Assembly: GCA_964425585.1 (NCBI GenBank)
Contig: CAYRMG010000017.1
Span: forward strand, 1-25,700
Origin: Aquifex sp964425585
GTDB lineage: Bacteria > Aquificota > Aquificia > Aquificales > Aquificaceae
DNA length: 25,700 bases
Direction: 5' to 3'
In this document: piece by piece, positions 8,680 through 15,010 of the stretch
How positions within the stretch are numbered: the first letter of the stretch is position 1
Layout: each line of letters opens with the position of its first letter
Made by a program: the position numbers and the translations under genes
Notes under the pieces: generated by a model
What the model was told of the DNA's origin: nothing
The model's database searches: none
What the model saw: the letters and a program-made list of their open reading frames with translations, nothing else

Positions 8680-8756
8680 AAGAAGAGAATGTGAATGAAA
8701 TGTGGATAAAATTTTCTAAAGTCGTTGAAAATCAAGGGGGTATTAATTTGTCCACA
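8480..8756. repeat. Right DnaA-box cluster, mostly opposite orientation
   Basis: Minus-strand boxes (TGTGGATAA as printed) lie at 8492-8500, 8596-8604, 8606-8614 and 8701-8709. TGTGGAAAA is at 8513-8521. Plus-strand variants are TTTTGCACA at 8480-8488 and TTGTCCACA at 8748-8756. The 8596 and 8606 boxes are ten bases apart. The perfect boxes here all face the left array. Confidence 0.8.
8571..8591. repeat. Perfect palindrome inside the DnaA-box region
   Basis: GTTTATAAGT (8571-8580) and its exact reverse complement ACTTATAAAC (8582-8591) are separated by a single A at 8581. Ten-base perfect arms are unlikely by chance and suggest a dimeric protein-binding site. A terminator role is unlikely because no T run follows and no gene ends here. 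It lies five bases left of the 8596 DnaA box. Confidence 0.6.
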
Positions 8757-8777
8757 GGATTTTACCCGCCCTATTAT
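8748..8777 (+). promoter_or_regulatory. Probable rimP-nusA promoter overlapping a DnaA-box variant
   Basis: TTGTCC (8748-8753) and TATTAT (8772-8777) are 18 bases apart and resemble a sigma-70 -35/-10 pair. Transcription would start near 8784, about 20 bases before the rimP ATG. The -35 element lies within the DnaA-box variant TTGTCCACA at 8748-8756, so DnaA binding could block RNA polymerase. Confidence 0.5.
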
Positions 8778-8803
8778 TATTCTTTAAATACAAAATAATA
8801 AGT

Positions 8804-9280
8804 ATGGAAATAGAAAGAGAAGAAGTAGAGAGAAAAGTAAAAGAAATAGTTGAGCCCGTTATAAAAGGTATGGGGTTTAAACTGTTTGATGTAGAGTTCA
8901 AACCCGAAGGAAGGGGATGGGTCTTGAGAATAATAGCGGATAAAGAGGGAGGTATAACTATTAAAGACTGTGAAGAGATTAGCAAAAGGGTGAGCGCTAT
9001 TCTTGATGTTGAGGACATGATTCCCTTCTCTTACCTTCTTGAGATAAGTTCTCCCGGGCTTACGAGACCTCTTACGAAGATAGAACACTACGATTTCTTC
9101 AAGGGAAGACTTGTTAAACTTATCCTTAAAGAGCCTATAGGAGGAAAAAGGGAAGTGGTGGGAACGATAGAGGAAGTAAAGAACGGTATAATAGATATTC
9201 GCGACAGGGAAAAGGGTGAAATCCTGCATATTCCCTTTTCTGCCATAGCTAAGGGAAGGCTGGAGATTGAAGGATGGTAA
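8804..9280 (+). CDS. rimP: Ribosome maturation factor RimP
   Basis: Small cytoplasmic factor needed for maturation of the 30S subunit. The N-terminal domain (about 1-80) shows GFKLFDVEFKPEGRGWVLRI and the DCEEISKRV helix. The family hallmark EISSPGLTRPL is near residues 82-92, followed by a C-terminal SH3-like barrel. The 158-residue length is normal. It begins the common rimP-nusA operon, here with the ATG at 8804 about 27 bases from the candidate -10 element. The end overlaps nusA by seven bases, so translation is likely coupled. Confidence 0.93.
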   Translation: MEIEREEVERKVKEIVEPVIKGMGFKLFDVEFKPEGRGWVLRIIADKEGGITIKDCEEISKRVSAILDVEDMIPFSYLLEISSPGLTRPLTKIEHYDFFKGRLVKLILKEPIGGKREVVGTIEEVKNGIIDIRDREKGEILHIPFSAIAKGRLEIEGW

Positions 9281-10299
9281 AGGGAGCACTACAAAAACTT
9301 ATAGAACAAGTTGCTGAAGAACACGATTTACCCGAAAAAGTTGTTGAAAAGGCTTTAAAAAATTCAATAGCCATAGCAATAAAGAGAGATAAAAAAATAA
9401 AGGACAATATAGAAGTAGAGTTTACCGATGAAGGTATAAAGGTTTATACGGTTAAGAAGAAGGGAAATAAAAAACTCAAGTTTCCCTTGGACATATCTCC
9501 CGAAGATGTTAATAGAATTGCGGCTTTTGCGGCTAAAGAGGAGTTTCTAAAAGAACTGGAAAAAGCGGAACAAGAAAGGGGATTTCTTGAGTTTAAGGAA
9601 CTTGAGGGTGAAATTGTATACGGTATAGTAAGAAAAGTTCTTGAAAACGGGGACGTAATCGTTGACCTCGGAAAAATAGACGCAATACTGCCAAAGAAGG
9701 AACAATTACCGAACGAAAGTTATAAGACCGGGGATAGGGTTAAAGCGCTTCTGGTGGAGGTAAAAAAAGTAAGGGGGGAACCGCTCTTAATTCTTTCAAG
9801 AACCCATCCTAACTTCTTGAGAAAACTTTTAGAACAAGAGGTTCCGGAAATCAGGGAAGGTTTAATAGAGGTTAAGGCGGTTGCAAGGGTGCCCGGAGAA
9901 AGGGCAAAAGTTGCGGTTGATGCAAAGGAGATGAAAATGGATCCTGTGGGGATAGTTGTGGGGTTGAAAGGGGTAAGGATACAAAAGATATCGGAAGAAC
10001 TGGGGGGAGAAAAGATTGACGTAATAAGATGGAGTGACGATATAGCGGAGCTCATAAGAAGGGCTTTAGCACCCTCTCATCCTCAAAAGATTAGGCTTTT
10101 CCCTTACGAAAGAAGGGCGGAAGTTGCGGTTCCGGAAGAGGAGCTTTCCCTTGCAATAGGAAAGAAAGGAATAAACGTAAAGCTTGCATCAAAGTTAACA
10201 GGATGGCATATAGACGTTTTATCCGTTAAGGATTTTGAAAAGCTTGAAGAGCTGAGAAAGAAAAATGAAGGAGAAGGTAAAGAATCTTCTGAGGCTTAG
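9274..10299 (+). CDS. nusA: Transcription termination/antitermination factor NusA
   Basis: RNA-polymerase-associated factor that modulates pausing, termination and antitermination. Domain order is an N-terminal polymerase-binding domain (1-105), an S1 RNA-binding domain (about 108-178, EGEIVYGIVRKV onward), KH1 with GLKG at 230-233 and KH2 with GKKG at 296-299. The protein stops at 341 residues, without the acidic C-terminal repeats of E. coli NusA, as in many thermophiles and Gram-positives. The start overlaps rimP by seven bases and the end overlaps the methyltransferase gene by 35 bases. Confidence 0.96.
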   Translation: MVKGALQKLIEQVAEEHDLPEKVVEKALKNSIAIAIKRDKKIKDNIEVEFTDEGIKVYTVKKKGNKKLKFPLDISPEDVNRIAAFAAKEEFLKELEKAEQERGFLEFKELEGEIVYGIVRKVLENGDVIVDLGKIDAILPKKEQLPNESYKTGDRVKALLVEVKKVRGEPLLILSRTHPNFLRKLLEQEVPEIREGLIEVKAVARVPGERAKVAVDAKEMKMDPVGIVVGLKGVRIQKISEELGGEKIDVIRWSDDIAELIRRALAPSHPQKIRLFPYERRAEVAVPEEELSLAIGKKGINVKLASKLTGWHIDVLSVKDFEKLEELRKKNEGEGKESSEA

Positions 10300-11551
10300 T
10301 ATAGAAAAGCTCGTATACGGAGGATACGGACTTGCAAGAACAAACGGGAAAACAGTTTTTGTAAGATTTGCCGCTCCTAAGGAATTGGTAGATGCGGAAA
10401 TAATAAAGGAGAAAAAAGATTTCTCCGAAGCGTTAGTAAGAAAGATAGTTTTGTCCTCCCCTTCAAGGAGAGAAGCCCCCTGTCCCTATTACGGTATCTG
10501 CGGAGGTTGTCAGCTTCAACACATAACTTACGAGGAACAGATAAACTCAAAAAGAAGTATACTTTTGGAGAGTTTAGAAAGAATAGGAAAGCAGAAGGAA
10601 GTCCCCTACAAAGGAGAAATACCATCAAAGAAGGAATTCAACTACAGGGTAAGGGTGCAGTTTAAGGTTCACGATGGAAAGGTAGGATTTTTCCGATGGG
10701 ATAAAAAGGAGGTTGTTGATATAGACGAGTGTCTTCTTGCCCATGAGAAGATAAACGCTCTTATACCGAATATACGGGAAAGTCTGAAAATTGTGAAAGA
10801 TGTTCAGGAGGTTCATGTAAATTATTCACCTTCAAGGGATGAAGCAACGCTTAAATTTATAACCATAACCCATACGGAGGAATCCCTTCTTGAGAATATC
10901 CTTGAGGATGTATTTCCCGAGTGGGTGGTGGGTATAGGAAATTACGGAAGGGTCGGAAATACCCTTGTAAAGAGGTATAAGGTTGGTAGGGAACACATAT
11001 TTATGGACGTAGGAAAGTGGAAATACAGGGTAAGTAATGATAGTTTTTTTCAGGTTAATTATACCCTTTGGGAGGATTTTATAGACTCGGTTGTTAACCT
11101 GAGCGGTAAATTTAAAAGGGCGGCAGACCTGCACGCGGGTGTGGGATTCTTCACGATACCTGTATCCGAAAAGGGAAATTTTGTAGAGGGGGCGGATGCA
11201 AATCCTTCCGCTGTAAAAGACGGTGAATACAACGCAAAACTAAACGGCAGGGACAACGTAGTTTTTACCGAATCAACCGCATACAAGTATCTTAAGAGAA
11301 GAGCAGGGGAGATATTTGACCTCATACTCCTTGACCCTCCGAGGGGTGGTCTATTGAAGGAAGAGATAGACCTTCTCACTAAGAACAAACCCGAGAGGAT
11401 AATTTACATCTCGTGTAATCCTACGACTTTTGCGAGAGATGTTAAGATGCTGTCAAGGGGCGGTTATAAACTCACTCTCCTGAAGCTCATAGATAACTTC
11501 CCCCAGACCTTTCACATAGAAAGCATAGCTCTTCTTGAAATTTCCGAGTAA
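10265..11551 (+). CDS. rlmD: 23S rRNA (uracil-5-)-methyltransferase, RlmD/RumA family
   Basis: AdoMet-dependent RNA m5U methyltransferase with an iron-sulfur cluster. A TRAM domain occupies about residues 8-62. The 4Fe-4S ligands are visible as Cys73, Cys79 and Cys82 (CPYYGICGGC) and Cys156 (DIDECLLA). The methyltransferase domain has the AdoMet motif ADLHAGVGFFTIP, LLDPPRGG and the nucleophile Cys384 in ISCNPTTFARD. TrmA/RlmC/RlmD paralogs are hard to separate by eye; the TRAM domain and cluster favour RlmD, but the exact target uridine is not shown. The ATG at 10265 lies within nusA and no better start is seen downstream. The stop abuts the stop of the minus-strand gene at 11552. Confidence 0.9.
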   Translation: MKEKVKNLLRLSIEKLVYGGYGLARTNGKTVFVRFAAPKELVDAEIIKEKKDFSEALVRKIVLSSPSRREAPCPYYGICGGCQLQHITYEEQINSKRSILLESLERIGKQKEVPYKGEIPSKKEFNYRVRVQFKVHDGKVGFFRWDKKEVVDIDECLLAHEKINALIPNIRESLKIVKDVQEVHVNYSPSRDEATLKFITITHTEESLLENILEDVFPEWVVGIGNYGRVGNTLVKRYKVGREHIFMDVGKWKYRVSNDSFFQVNYTLWEDFIDSVVNLSGKFKRAADLHAGVGFFTIPVSEKGNFVEGADANPSAVKDGEYNAKLNGRDNVVFTESTAYKYLKRRAGEIFDLILLDPPRGGLLKEEIDLLTKNKPERIIYISCNPTTFARDVKMLSRGGYKLTLLKLIDNFPQTFHIESIALLEISE

Positions 11552-11944
11552 TTATAAGACCTGAAACTCTATGTATCCCTTTTCCGCCTTTACGGGTTTT
11601 ACAACCGCCTTTTCTTCACTCATAAACTGGACAAACCCCTCCACGAGTCCCGCAAGAAAATGAACAACGGNNNNNNNNNNNNNNNNNNNNNNNNNNNNNN
11701 NNNNNNNNNNNNNNNNNNNNNNNNNNNNNNNNNNNNNNNNNNNNNNNNNNNNNNNNNNNNNNNNNNNNNNGGTATTTTTGTCTATTACCTCGGGAAGTTT
11801 CCCTATAAGGCTTTCAAGTAGTTTAGGACCGCTGTGTCTTCCAGCCTCCCTTAAAACAGCACCCGCTCCCCTCTCACCTATGAGACCTTTTACTCCCTCA
11901 ATTGCATCCACAAATGCTACAAGTAGAATGTCCGAATCAACCAT
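11552..11944 (-). CDS. V4R-like small-ligand-binding protein, interrupted by an assembly gap
   Basis: The visible N-terminal 58 residues (MVDSDILLVAFVD..., GERGAGAVLREAGRHSG) and C-terminal 38 residues flank the 100-N gap. The C-terminus, VHFLAGLVEGFVQFM followed by basic and YIEFQV segments, resembles the end of 4-vinyl reductase (V4R) domains. Those domains normally carry Cys residues here, which this one lacks. The assignment is an inference from pattern. If the gap length is arbitrary, the joined frame of 130 codons is not guaranteed, but both halves fit one small protein. The start overlaps the upstream gene by eight bases, indicating an operon. Confidence 0.5.
   Translation of the reverse strand: MVDSDILLVAFVDAIEGVKGLIGERGAGAVLREAGRHSGPKLLESLIGKLPEVIDKNTXXXXXXXXXXXXXXXXXXXXXXXXXXXXXXXXXXVVHFLAGLVEGFVQFMSEEKAVVKPVKAEKGYIEFQVL
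11671..11770. other. Assembly gap of 100 Ns
   Basis: Exactly 100 unknown bases interrupt the V4R-like gene. The round number suggests a scaffold placeholder rather than a measured length. Confidence 0.98.
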
Positions 11945-12434
11945 TATCTAAATCTATATCATTTACATAGTAATCTATTCCATAAGAACTTTTTAAAACT
12001 TTGAAAGCGTCGGTTATACATCTGTCAAAGGTCTTTTCAAGACTTCTTAAAAAGTAGTAAATCTCCCTTTTGGGAATGTATGCAACGCCCAGCCACTTTC
12101 CTTTATGGGTGAGAATTGAAGCGATACCTCCTAGGGAAATCTTTACCAGCTTATCCTCAACCAATCTATTTCCCGCATCTATTACGAGGATATCGTCGCC
12201 TTTTAACTTTCTCAATCCTTTATAAACTCCGAAATTTAGCGTTCCTCGGGTGTTGTTTATAAAGCAGAACTCGGGAAAAAGTTTGAAGGCATCAAGAAAA
12301 CTTTCGGTTATTACAGCGTAAAGATTATCTATACCGAGCTTTTTTCTTATAAACCTGTAGTTTTCCTCGGTTAGTTTTAATACACTATCCTTCTTTTTTT
12401 CAAGCTCACTGTAAAAAACGAGAAGAACTTTCAT
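11937..12434 (-). CDS. Hypothetical protein, possible GT-A/nucleotidyltransferase fold
   Basis: A 165-residue soluble protein I do not firmly recognise. The N-terminus MKVLLVFYSEL is a typical first Rossmann-like strand. NNTRGTLNFGVYKGLRKL followed by GDDILVIDAGNRLVEDKLVK resembles the central segment of MobA/IspD-type nucleotide-diphospho-sugar transferases, where a conserved Asp binds metal after a hydrophobic strand. The usual N-terminal LAAG loop for nucleotide binding is absent, so enzymatic activity is uncertain. It lies between speD (11 bases upstream) and the V4R-like gene (8-base overlap), all in one leftward operon. No Shine-Dalgarno sequence is clear. Confidence 0.55.
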   Translation of the reverse strand: MKVLLVFYSELEKKKDSVLKLTEENYRFIRKKLGIDNLYAVITESFLDAFKLFPEFCFINNTRGTLNFGVYKGLRKLKGDDILVIDAGNRLVEDKLVKISLGGIASILTHKGKWLGVAYIPKREIYYFLRSLEKTFDRCITDAFKVLKSSYGIDYYVNDIDLDNG

Positions 12435-12445
12435 AAGGAAGAATT

Positions 12446-12844
12446 TTAGACCTGAAGGAGAATGCTTCGGAGCTTTTCCGAGTCTTTTCTTTCTTGGAGT
12501 ATTCCCCTGTCGTGCACTTGCTTGTCAATCCTTGAAGGCTGTAATCTGGATATAATGTAGTCCATCGCCTTGTAAGCCTTTGACGGGTCTCCGCAAGTGT
12601 AAACGTCAACAGTTGCTATACCGTGCTCCGGCCACGTGTGAATGGAGATATGAGATTCCGCAAGTAGGATAACACCGGTTGCTCCGTGAGGTTGAAACTG
12701 GTAGTAATGGGAGGAAATTTTCGTCAGATCCGCATACTTTACAGCTCCCTCCAACACTTCTCTGATATCTTCTACTCTGTCAATCTTATCCGCTTCAATC
12801 CCGTAAAGGTCCGCTAGGATATGCAGTCCGAGGGTCTTTGCCAT
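12446..12844 (-). CDS. speD: S-adenosylmethionine decarboxylase proenzyme
   Basis: Pyruvoyl enzyme that makes decarboxylated AdoMet, the aminopropyl donor for spermidine and longer polyamines important in thermophiles. The proenzyme self-cleaves in LLAESHISIHTWPE, between Glu63 and Ser64, leaving the pyruvoyl group on Ser64. His69 and Cys84 match the processing and proton-donor residues of the short bacterial/archaeal class. The length of 132 residues is normal. GGGAGG lies seven bases before the ATG at 12844-12842. A separate 28-codon frame with a stronger ribosome-binding site overlaps this start. The next gene follows after 11 bases. Confidence 0.95.
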   Translation of the reverse strand: MAKTLGLHILADLYGIEADKIDRVEDIREVLEGAVKYADLTKISSHYYQFQPHGATGVILLAESHISIHTWPEHGIATVDVYTCGDPSKAYKAMDYIISRLQPSRIDKQVHDRGILQERKDSEKLRSILLQV

Positions 12845-12900
12845 TTCATATCCTCCCTTGAGAAGTTTTTAAAGAGTTTTGCAAAAACTACATGTCGCAT
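12814..12900 (-). CDS. Possible 28-codon leader ORF overlapping the speD start
   Basis: ATG at 12900-12898 is preceded at five bases by AAGGAGG, the best ribosome-binding site in this part of the window. The frame encodes 28 residues (MRHVVFAKLF, then a middle containing FSREDMKW, ending DCIS) and stops at a TAG (12816-12814) inside speD. It overlaps the speD start in another frame, so its translation would compete or couple with speD initiation. No homolog is recognised. It could be a regulatory leader peptide or a chance ORF beside a strong Shine-Dalgarno sequence. Confidence 0.4.
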   Translation of the reverse strand: MRHVVFAKLFKNFSREDMKWQRPSDCIS

Positions 12901-12902
12901 AA

Positions 12903-12918
12903 TTGCCTCCTTAGGCAA
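12903..12918 (-). promoter_or_regulatory. Hairpin containing the leader-ORF ribosome-binding site
   Basis: On the minus strand TTGCCT and AGGCAA pair around an AAGG loop, so the loop and 3' arm contain the AAGGAGG ribosome-binding site (12912-12906). A TATACT -10-like element on the minus strand (12930-12925) would start the transcript near 12918, at the 5' edge of the hairpin. The same DNA supplies the -35 element of the divergent rsmD promoter. Confidence 0.4.
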
Positions 12919-12932
12919 AATAACAGTATAAT
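12903..12932 (+). promoter_or_regulatory. rsmD-coaD promoter
   Basis: TTGCCT (12903-12908) and a perfect TATAAT (12927-12932) are 18 bases apart. Transcription would start near 12939, only a few bases before a GTG at 12942, which implies a leaderless or nearly leaderless mRNA. Confidence 0.6.
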
Positions 12933-12941
12933 ACAATAACC

Positions 12942-13396
12942 GTGAAAAAAAAAGATTAATTTACCTGAGACCCACTCAATCTATTGTCAAGAATGCAATT
13001 TTTAATATCCTCGGGGATATATCCGGTCTTAAGTTTCTTGACCTCTTTGCGGGAACGGGTCAAATAGGCCTGGAAGCGGAAAAAAGGGGAGCAAACGTTA
13101 CTTTTGTTGAAAAAAATAGAAGGCTCTCCGATATGATAAAAAAGAAGACGAAAAGCGGAAAAGTAATTACCGCGGATGCCTTAAGCTTTTTAAGAAAGGG
13201 AAAAGAAAAATTTCACATAATATTTGCGGACCCTCCTTACGCTTATGACAAATACGATAAGCTAATTGATTTAGCCCTTTCAAGGCTTGAAGAGGGGGGA
13301 GTTTTCATACTTGAACACGACAAGAGAAGGAGTTTTAACGCACCCGAAGAGAGGAAATACGGTGATACAGTATTATCAATATGGGTAAAAGAGTAG
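12942..13396 (+). CDS. rsmD: 16S rRNA (guanine-N2-)-methyltransferase RsmD, start region frame-disrupted
   Basis: AdoMet-dependent methyltransferase acting on G966 of 16S rRNA in E. coli numbering. The frame ending at 13396 reads back through FLDLFAGTGQIGLEA (AdoMet motif I), the catalytic FADPPY and, upstream, LRPTQSIVKNAIFNILGDIS, the standard RsmD N-terminal segment. It stays open to about 12933 but has no ATG, GTG or TTG before 13133, which would truncate motif I. The nearest good start is GTG at 12942, one base out of frame across a run of about nine A residues. One more A would give a 151-residue protein. Alternatives are a non-standard start such as CTG at 12965. The end overlaps coaD by 16 bases. 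Confidence 0.85.
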
Positions 13397-13863
13397 TTTA
13401 TCCGGGAACATTTGACCCGCCCCACTTTGGTCATTTGGATATAGTAAAAAGGAGTGCCAGGATTTTTGATGAGGTTATTGTCGCCATAGCCAAAAAGCCA
13501 AGAAAGTATCTCCTCTTTGATATAGAAGAAAGAGTTGAGATGTTCCGCAAAATGGTTGAAGGTTTACCGAACGTGAAGGTCAAGAGTTTTGACTCTCTTC
13601 TTGTTGATTTTCTGAAGGAGGAAAACGTAAACGTGATAGTGAGGGGAGTGAGACTATTCACGGATTTTGAGTATGAGCTTCAGATAGCCCTTACGAATTA
13701 CAAACTTGCGGGTGTTGAAACCATATTTATGATGCCTTCTCAGGACTATATACACATAAGTTCAACGATTATCAGGGATATAGCTTCTTACTGCGGAAAA
13801 TTAGAGGAACTTACCCATCCATTTGTTGTAAAAAAACTGAGGGAGAAGTTCGGATGTTCTTAG
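13381..13863 (+). CDS. coaD: Phosphopantetheine adenylyltransferase
   Basis: Transfers AMP from ATP to 4'-phosphopantetheine in the penultimate step of coenzyme A synthesis. The nucleotidyltransferase signature is YPGTFDPPHFGHLD, with Thr10 and the HxGH motif at 15-18 (HFGH). The second signature, ISST at 125-128 followed by IIRD, binds ATP phosphates. RGVR near 87-90 contributes to the substrate pocket. The 160-residue length is standard. The rsmD-coaD pairing is common in bacteria, and here the genes overlap by 16 bases. The 3' end overlaps the next gene by ten bases. Confidence 0.97.
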   Translation: MGKRVVYPGTFDPPHFGHLDIVKRSARIFDEVIVAIAKKPRKYLLFDIEERVEMFRKMVEGLPNVKVKSFDSLLVDFLKEENVNVIVRGVRLFTDFEYELQIALTNYKLAGVETIFMMPSQDYIHISSTIIRDIASYCGKLEELTHPFVVKKLREKFGCS

Positions 13864-14273
13864 TTATTCTCCTTTTTTCCTTTTTATTTGCAAAAGAGCT
13901 GTGTCTTGAGTTTAATATCAACACCGATGACCCTTACCTGAACAAGAGGGTAGAGCAATACGTTGAAGAACTTGCCCTTGAATCGGGATTTAAGCTCGGT
14001 TGTTCGGAAAAATCCTTAAACCTGCCCGTGAGTGCTTCCTTTTCCGAGAACGGGATTGCTATATCTCCAAAGCAAAGGGTATCAACATACCTTTTTAGCT
14101 TGAGTGTAAACATAGGAAATGAAAGTTTTTCAACAAGTGTCCCTTACTCTCTTCCATCGGGAGCCTTCGGTGAGCTTCCGAGAAGGAAAGCCCTTGAAGA
14201 AGCTATAAAGAGGCTAAGGCTTCCCATAATTAAATACTTCACAGAGCTTTACGCCGGAAAAAGAGAACCTTAA
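13854..14273 (+). CDS. Small exported protein of unknown function, possibly LptE-like
   Basis: The first 13 residues (MFLVILLFSFLFA) form a short hydrophobic signal peptide with a likely cleavage after Ala13. The mature part of about 126 residues has two Cys residues (17 and 29) that could form a disulfide, beta-strand-like segments such as TYLFSLSVNIGNESF, and a C-terminal helix RKALEEAIKRLRLPI. This layout recalls small periplasmic or outer-membrane assembly proteins such as LptE, but there is no lipobox and I cannot assign it. It overlaps coaD by ten bases and precedes the glycosylase gene by ten, so it belongs to the rsmD-coaD operon. Confidence 0.7.
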   Translation: MFLVILLFSFLFAKELCLEFNINTDDPYLNKRVEQYVEELALESGFKLGCSEKSLNLPVSASFSENGIAISPKQRVSTYLFSLSVNIGNESFSTSVPYSLPSGAFGELPRRKALEEAIKRLRLPIIKYFTELYAGKREP

Positions 14274-14283
14274 GATTTCCCTT

Positions 14284-14964
14284 ATGGATGCGATTCAAGA
14301 GATAAAAAGGGTAATTCCTCAAGTGGAGAGATATGTAAAGCAAAGGATGGAGGAGTTTGAGCGTCTGGGAAAAGAGGGAAAAACCCATTTTGATTTTCGT
14401 CCCTTTTTGGACATAGATTACGATGCGGGGATATTCTCAGAGCTGTGTTTTTGCATACTTACCGCAAATTCTTCCGCAACGCTCGGCATAAAAATACAGG
14501 CAAACCTCGGAGATAAAGGGTTTATGGAAAAATCGGAAGAGGAGCTTACACAGATTTTCTCTTCCTTCGGACACAGGTATGCCCAGCAAAGGGCTCAAAG
14601 AATAGTAGAAGCAAGGGATAAATTCAAAGATGTCTTATCCCTGATAAAAAAGGAAAAAAATCCAAAAGTTATAAGGGAACTCCTTGCGGATTCAAAATCA
14701 AGATTCAAAATAAAAGGTTTCGGATATAAGGAGGCTTCCCACTTCCTAAGAAACATAGGCTTTAAGGATGTTGCCATAATAGACAGGCATATATCAAGAT
14801 TTTTGATGGAAAAGGGACTTCTAAGACAGGTAAAAACCATTACACCGAAGGTTTACCTTGAAGCGGAGAAAGCCCTTGAGCACCTGGCAAAGGAGCTGAA
14901 TTTAACATTGGGAGAACTTGACCTATATATTTTTTACATAAAAACGAAAAAAGTTTTGAAATGA
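14284..14964 (+). CDS. ogg: 8-oxoguanine DNA glycosylase/AP lyase, Ogg2 (archaeal) type
   Basis: Bifunctional base-excision repair enzyme that removes 8-oxoguanine and cleaves the abasic site. The helix-hairpin-helix and catalytic segment reads IKGFGYKEASHFLRNIG then VAIIDRHISRFL. This gives the Schiff-base Lys149 and catalytic Asp167, matching the Lys/Asp pair I recall for Methanocaldococcus Ogg2. SELCFCILTANSSA near residue 52 is also typical. The length of 226 is slightly above the usual 207-220. The Ogg2 class is best known from archaea and some thermophilic bacteria. It is the last gene of the run from rsmD; a new promoter for dksA begins at its 3' end. Confidence 0.88.
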   Translation: MDAIQEIKRVIPQVERYVKQRMEEFERLGKEGKTHFDFRPFLDIDYDAGIFSELCFCILTANSSATLGIKIQANLGDKGFMEKSEEELTQIFSSFGHRYAQQRAQRIVEARDKFKDVLSLIKKEKNPKVIRELLADSKSRFKIKGFGYKEASHFLRNIGFKDVAIIDRHISRFLMEKGLLRQVKTITPKVYLEAEKALEHLAKELNLTLGELDLYIFYIKTKKVLK

Positions 14965-14984
14965 AAAAAAGTTCAGGCTATATT
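14956..14984 (+). promoter_or_regulatory. dksA promoter
   Basis: TTGAAA (14956-14961) and TATATT (14979-14984) are separated by 17 bases. Transcription would begin near 14991. The leader carries AGGAGGAGG just upstream of the dksA ATG. The -35 element lies in the last codons of ogg. Confidence 0.6.
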
Positions 14985-15010
14985 TTTTCTCTTATTAATA
15001 GGAGGAGGAT

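Larger units (their letters stand above)
8269..8803. other. oriC: Candidate chromosomal replication origin (oriC): DnaA-box-rich non-coding region
   Basis: This 535-base spacer between divergently transcribed obg and rimP has no credible gene. It contains eight exact copies of the DnaA box TTATCCACA: plus strand at 8338, 8360, 8380 and 8393; minus strand at 8492, 8596, 8606 and 8701. Near matches lie at 8349 (TTTTCCACA), 8371 (TCATCCACA), 8480 (TTTTGCACA), 8513 (minus, TTTTCCACA) and 8748 (TTGTCCACA). A random 9-mer would be expected about 0.2 times on both strands of the whole window. AT-rich stretches that could serve as unwinding elements flank the arrays at 8281-8337 and 8711-8800. DnaA boxes and AT-rich DNA define bacterial oriC. 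A DnaA-titrating or reactivating locus is the main alternative. Confidence 0.75.
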
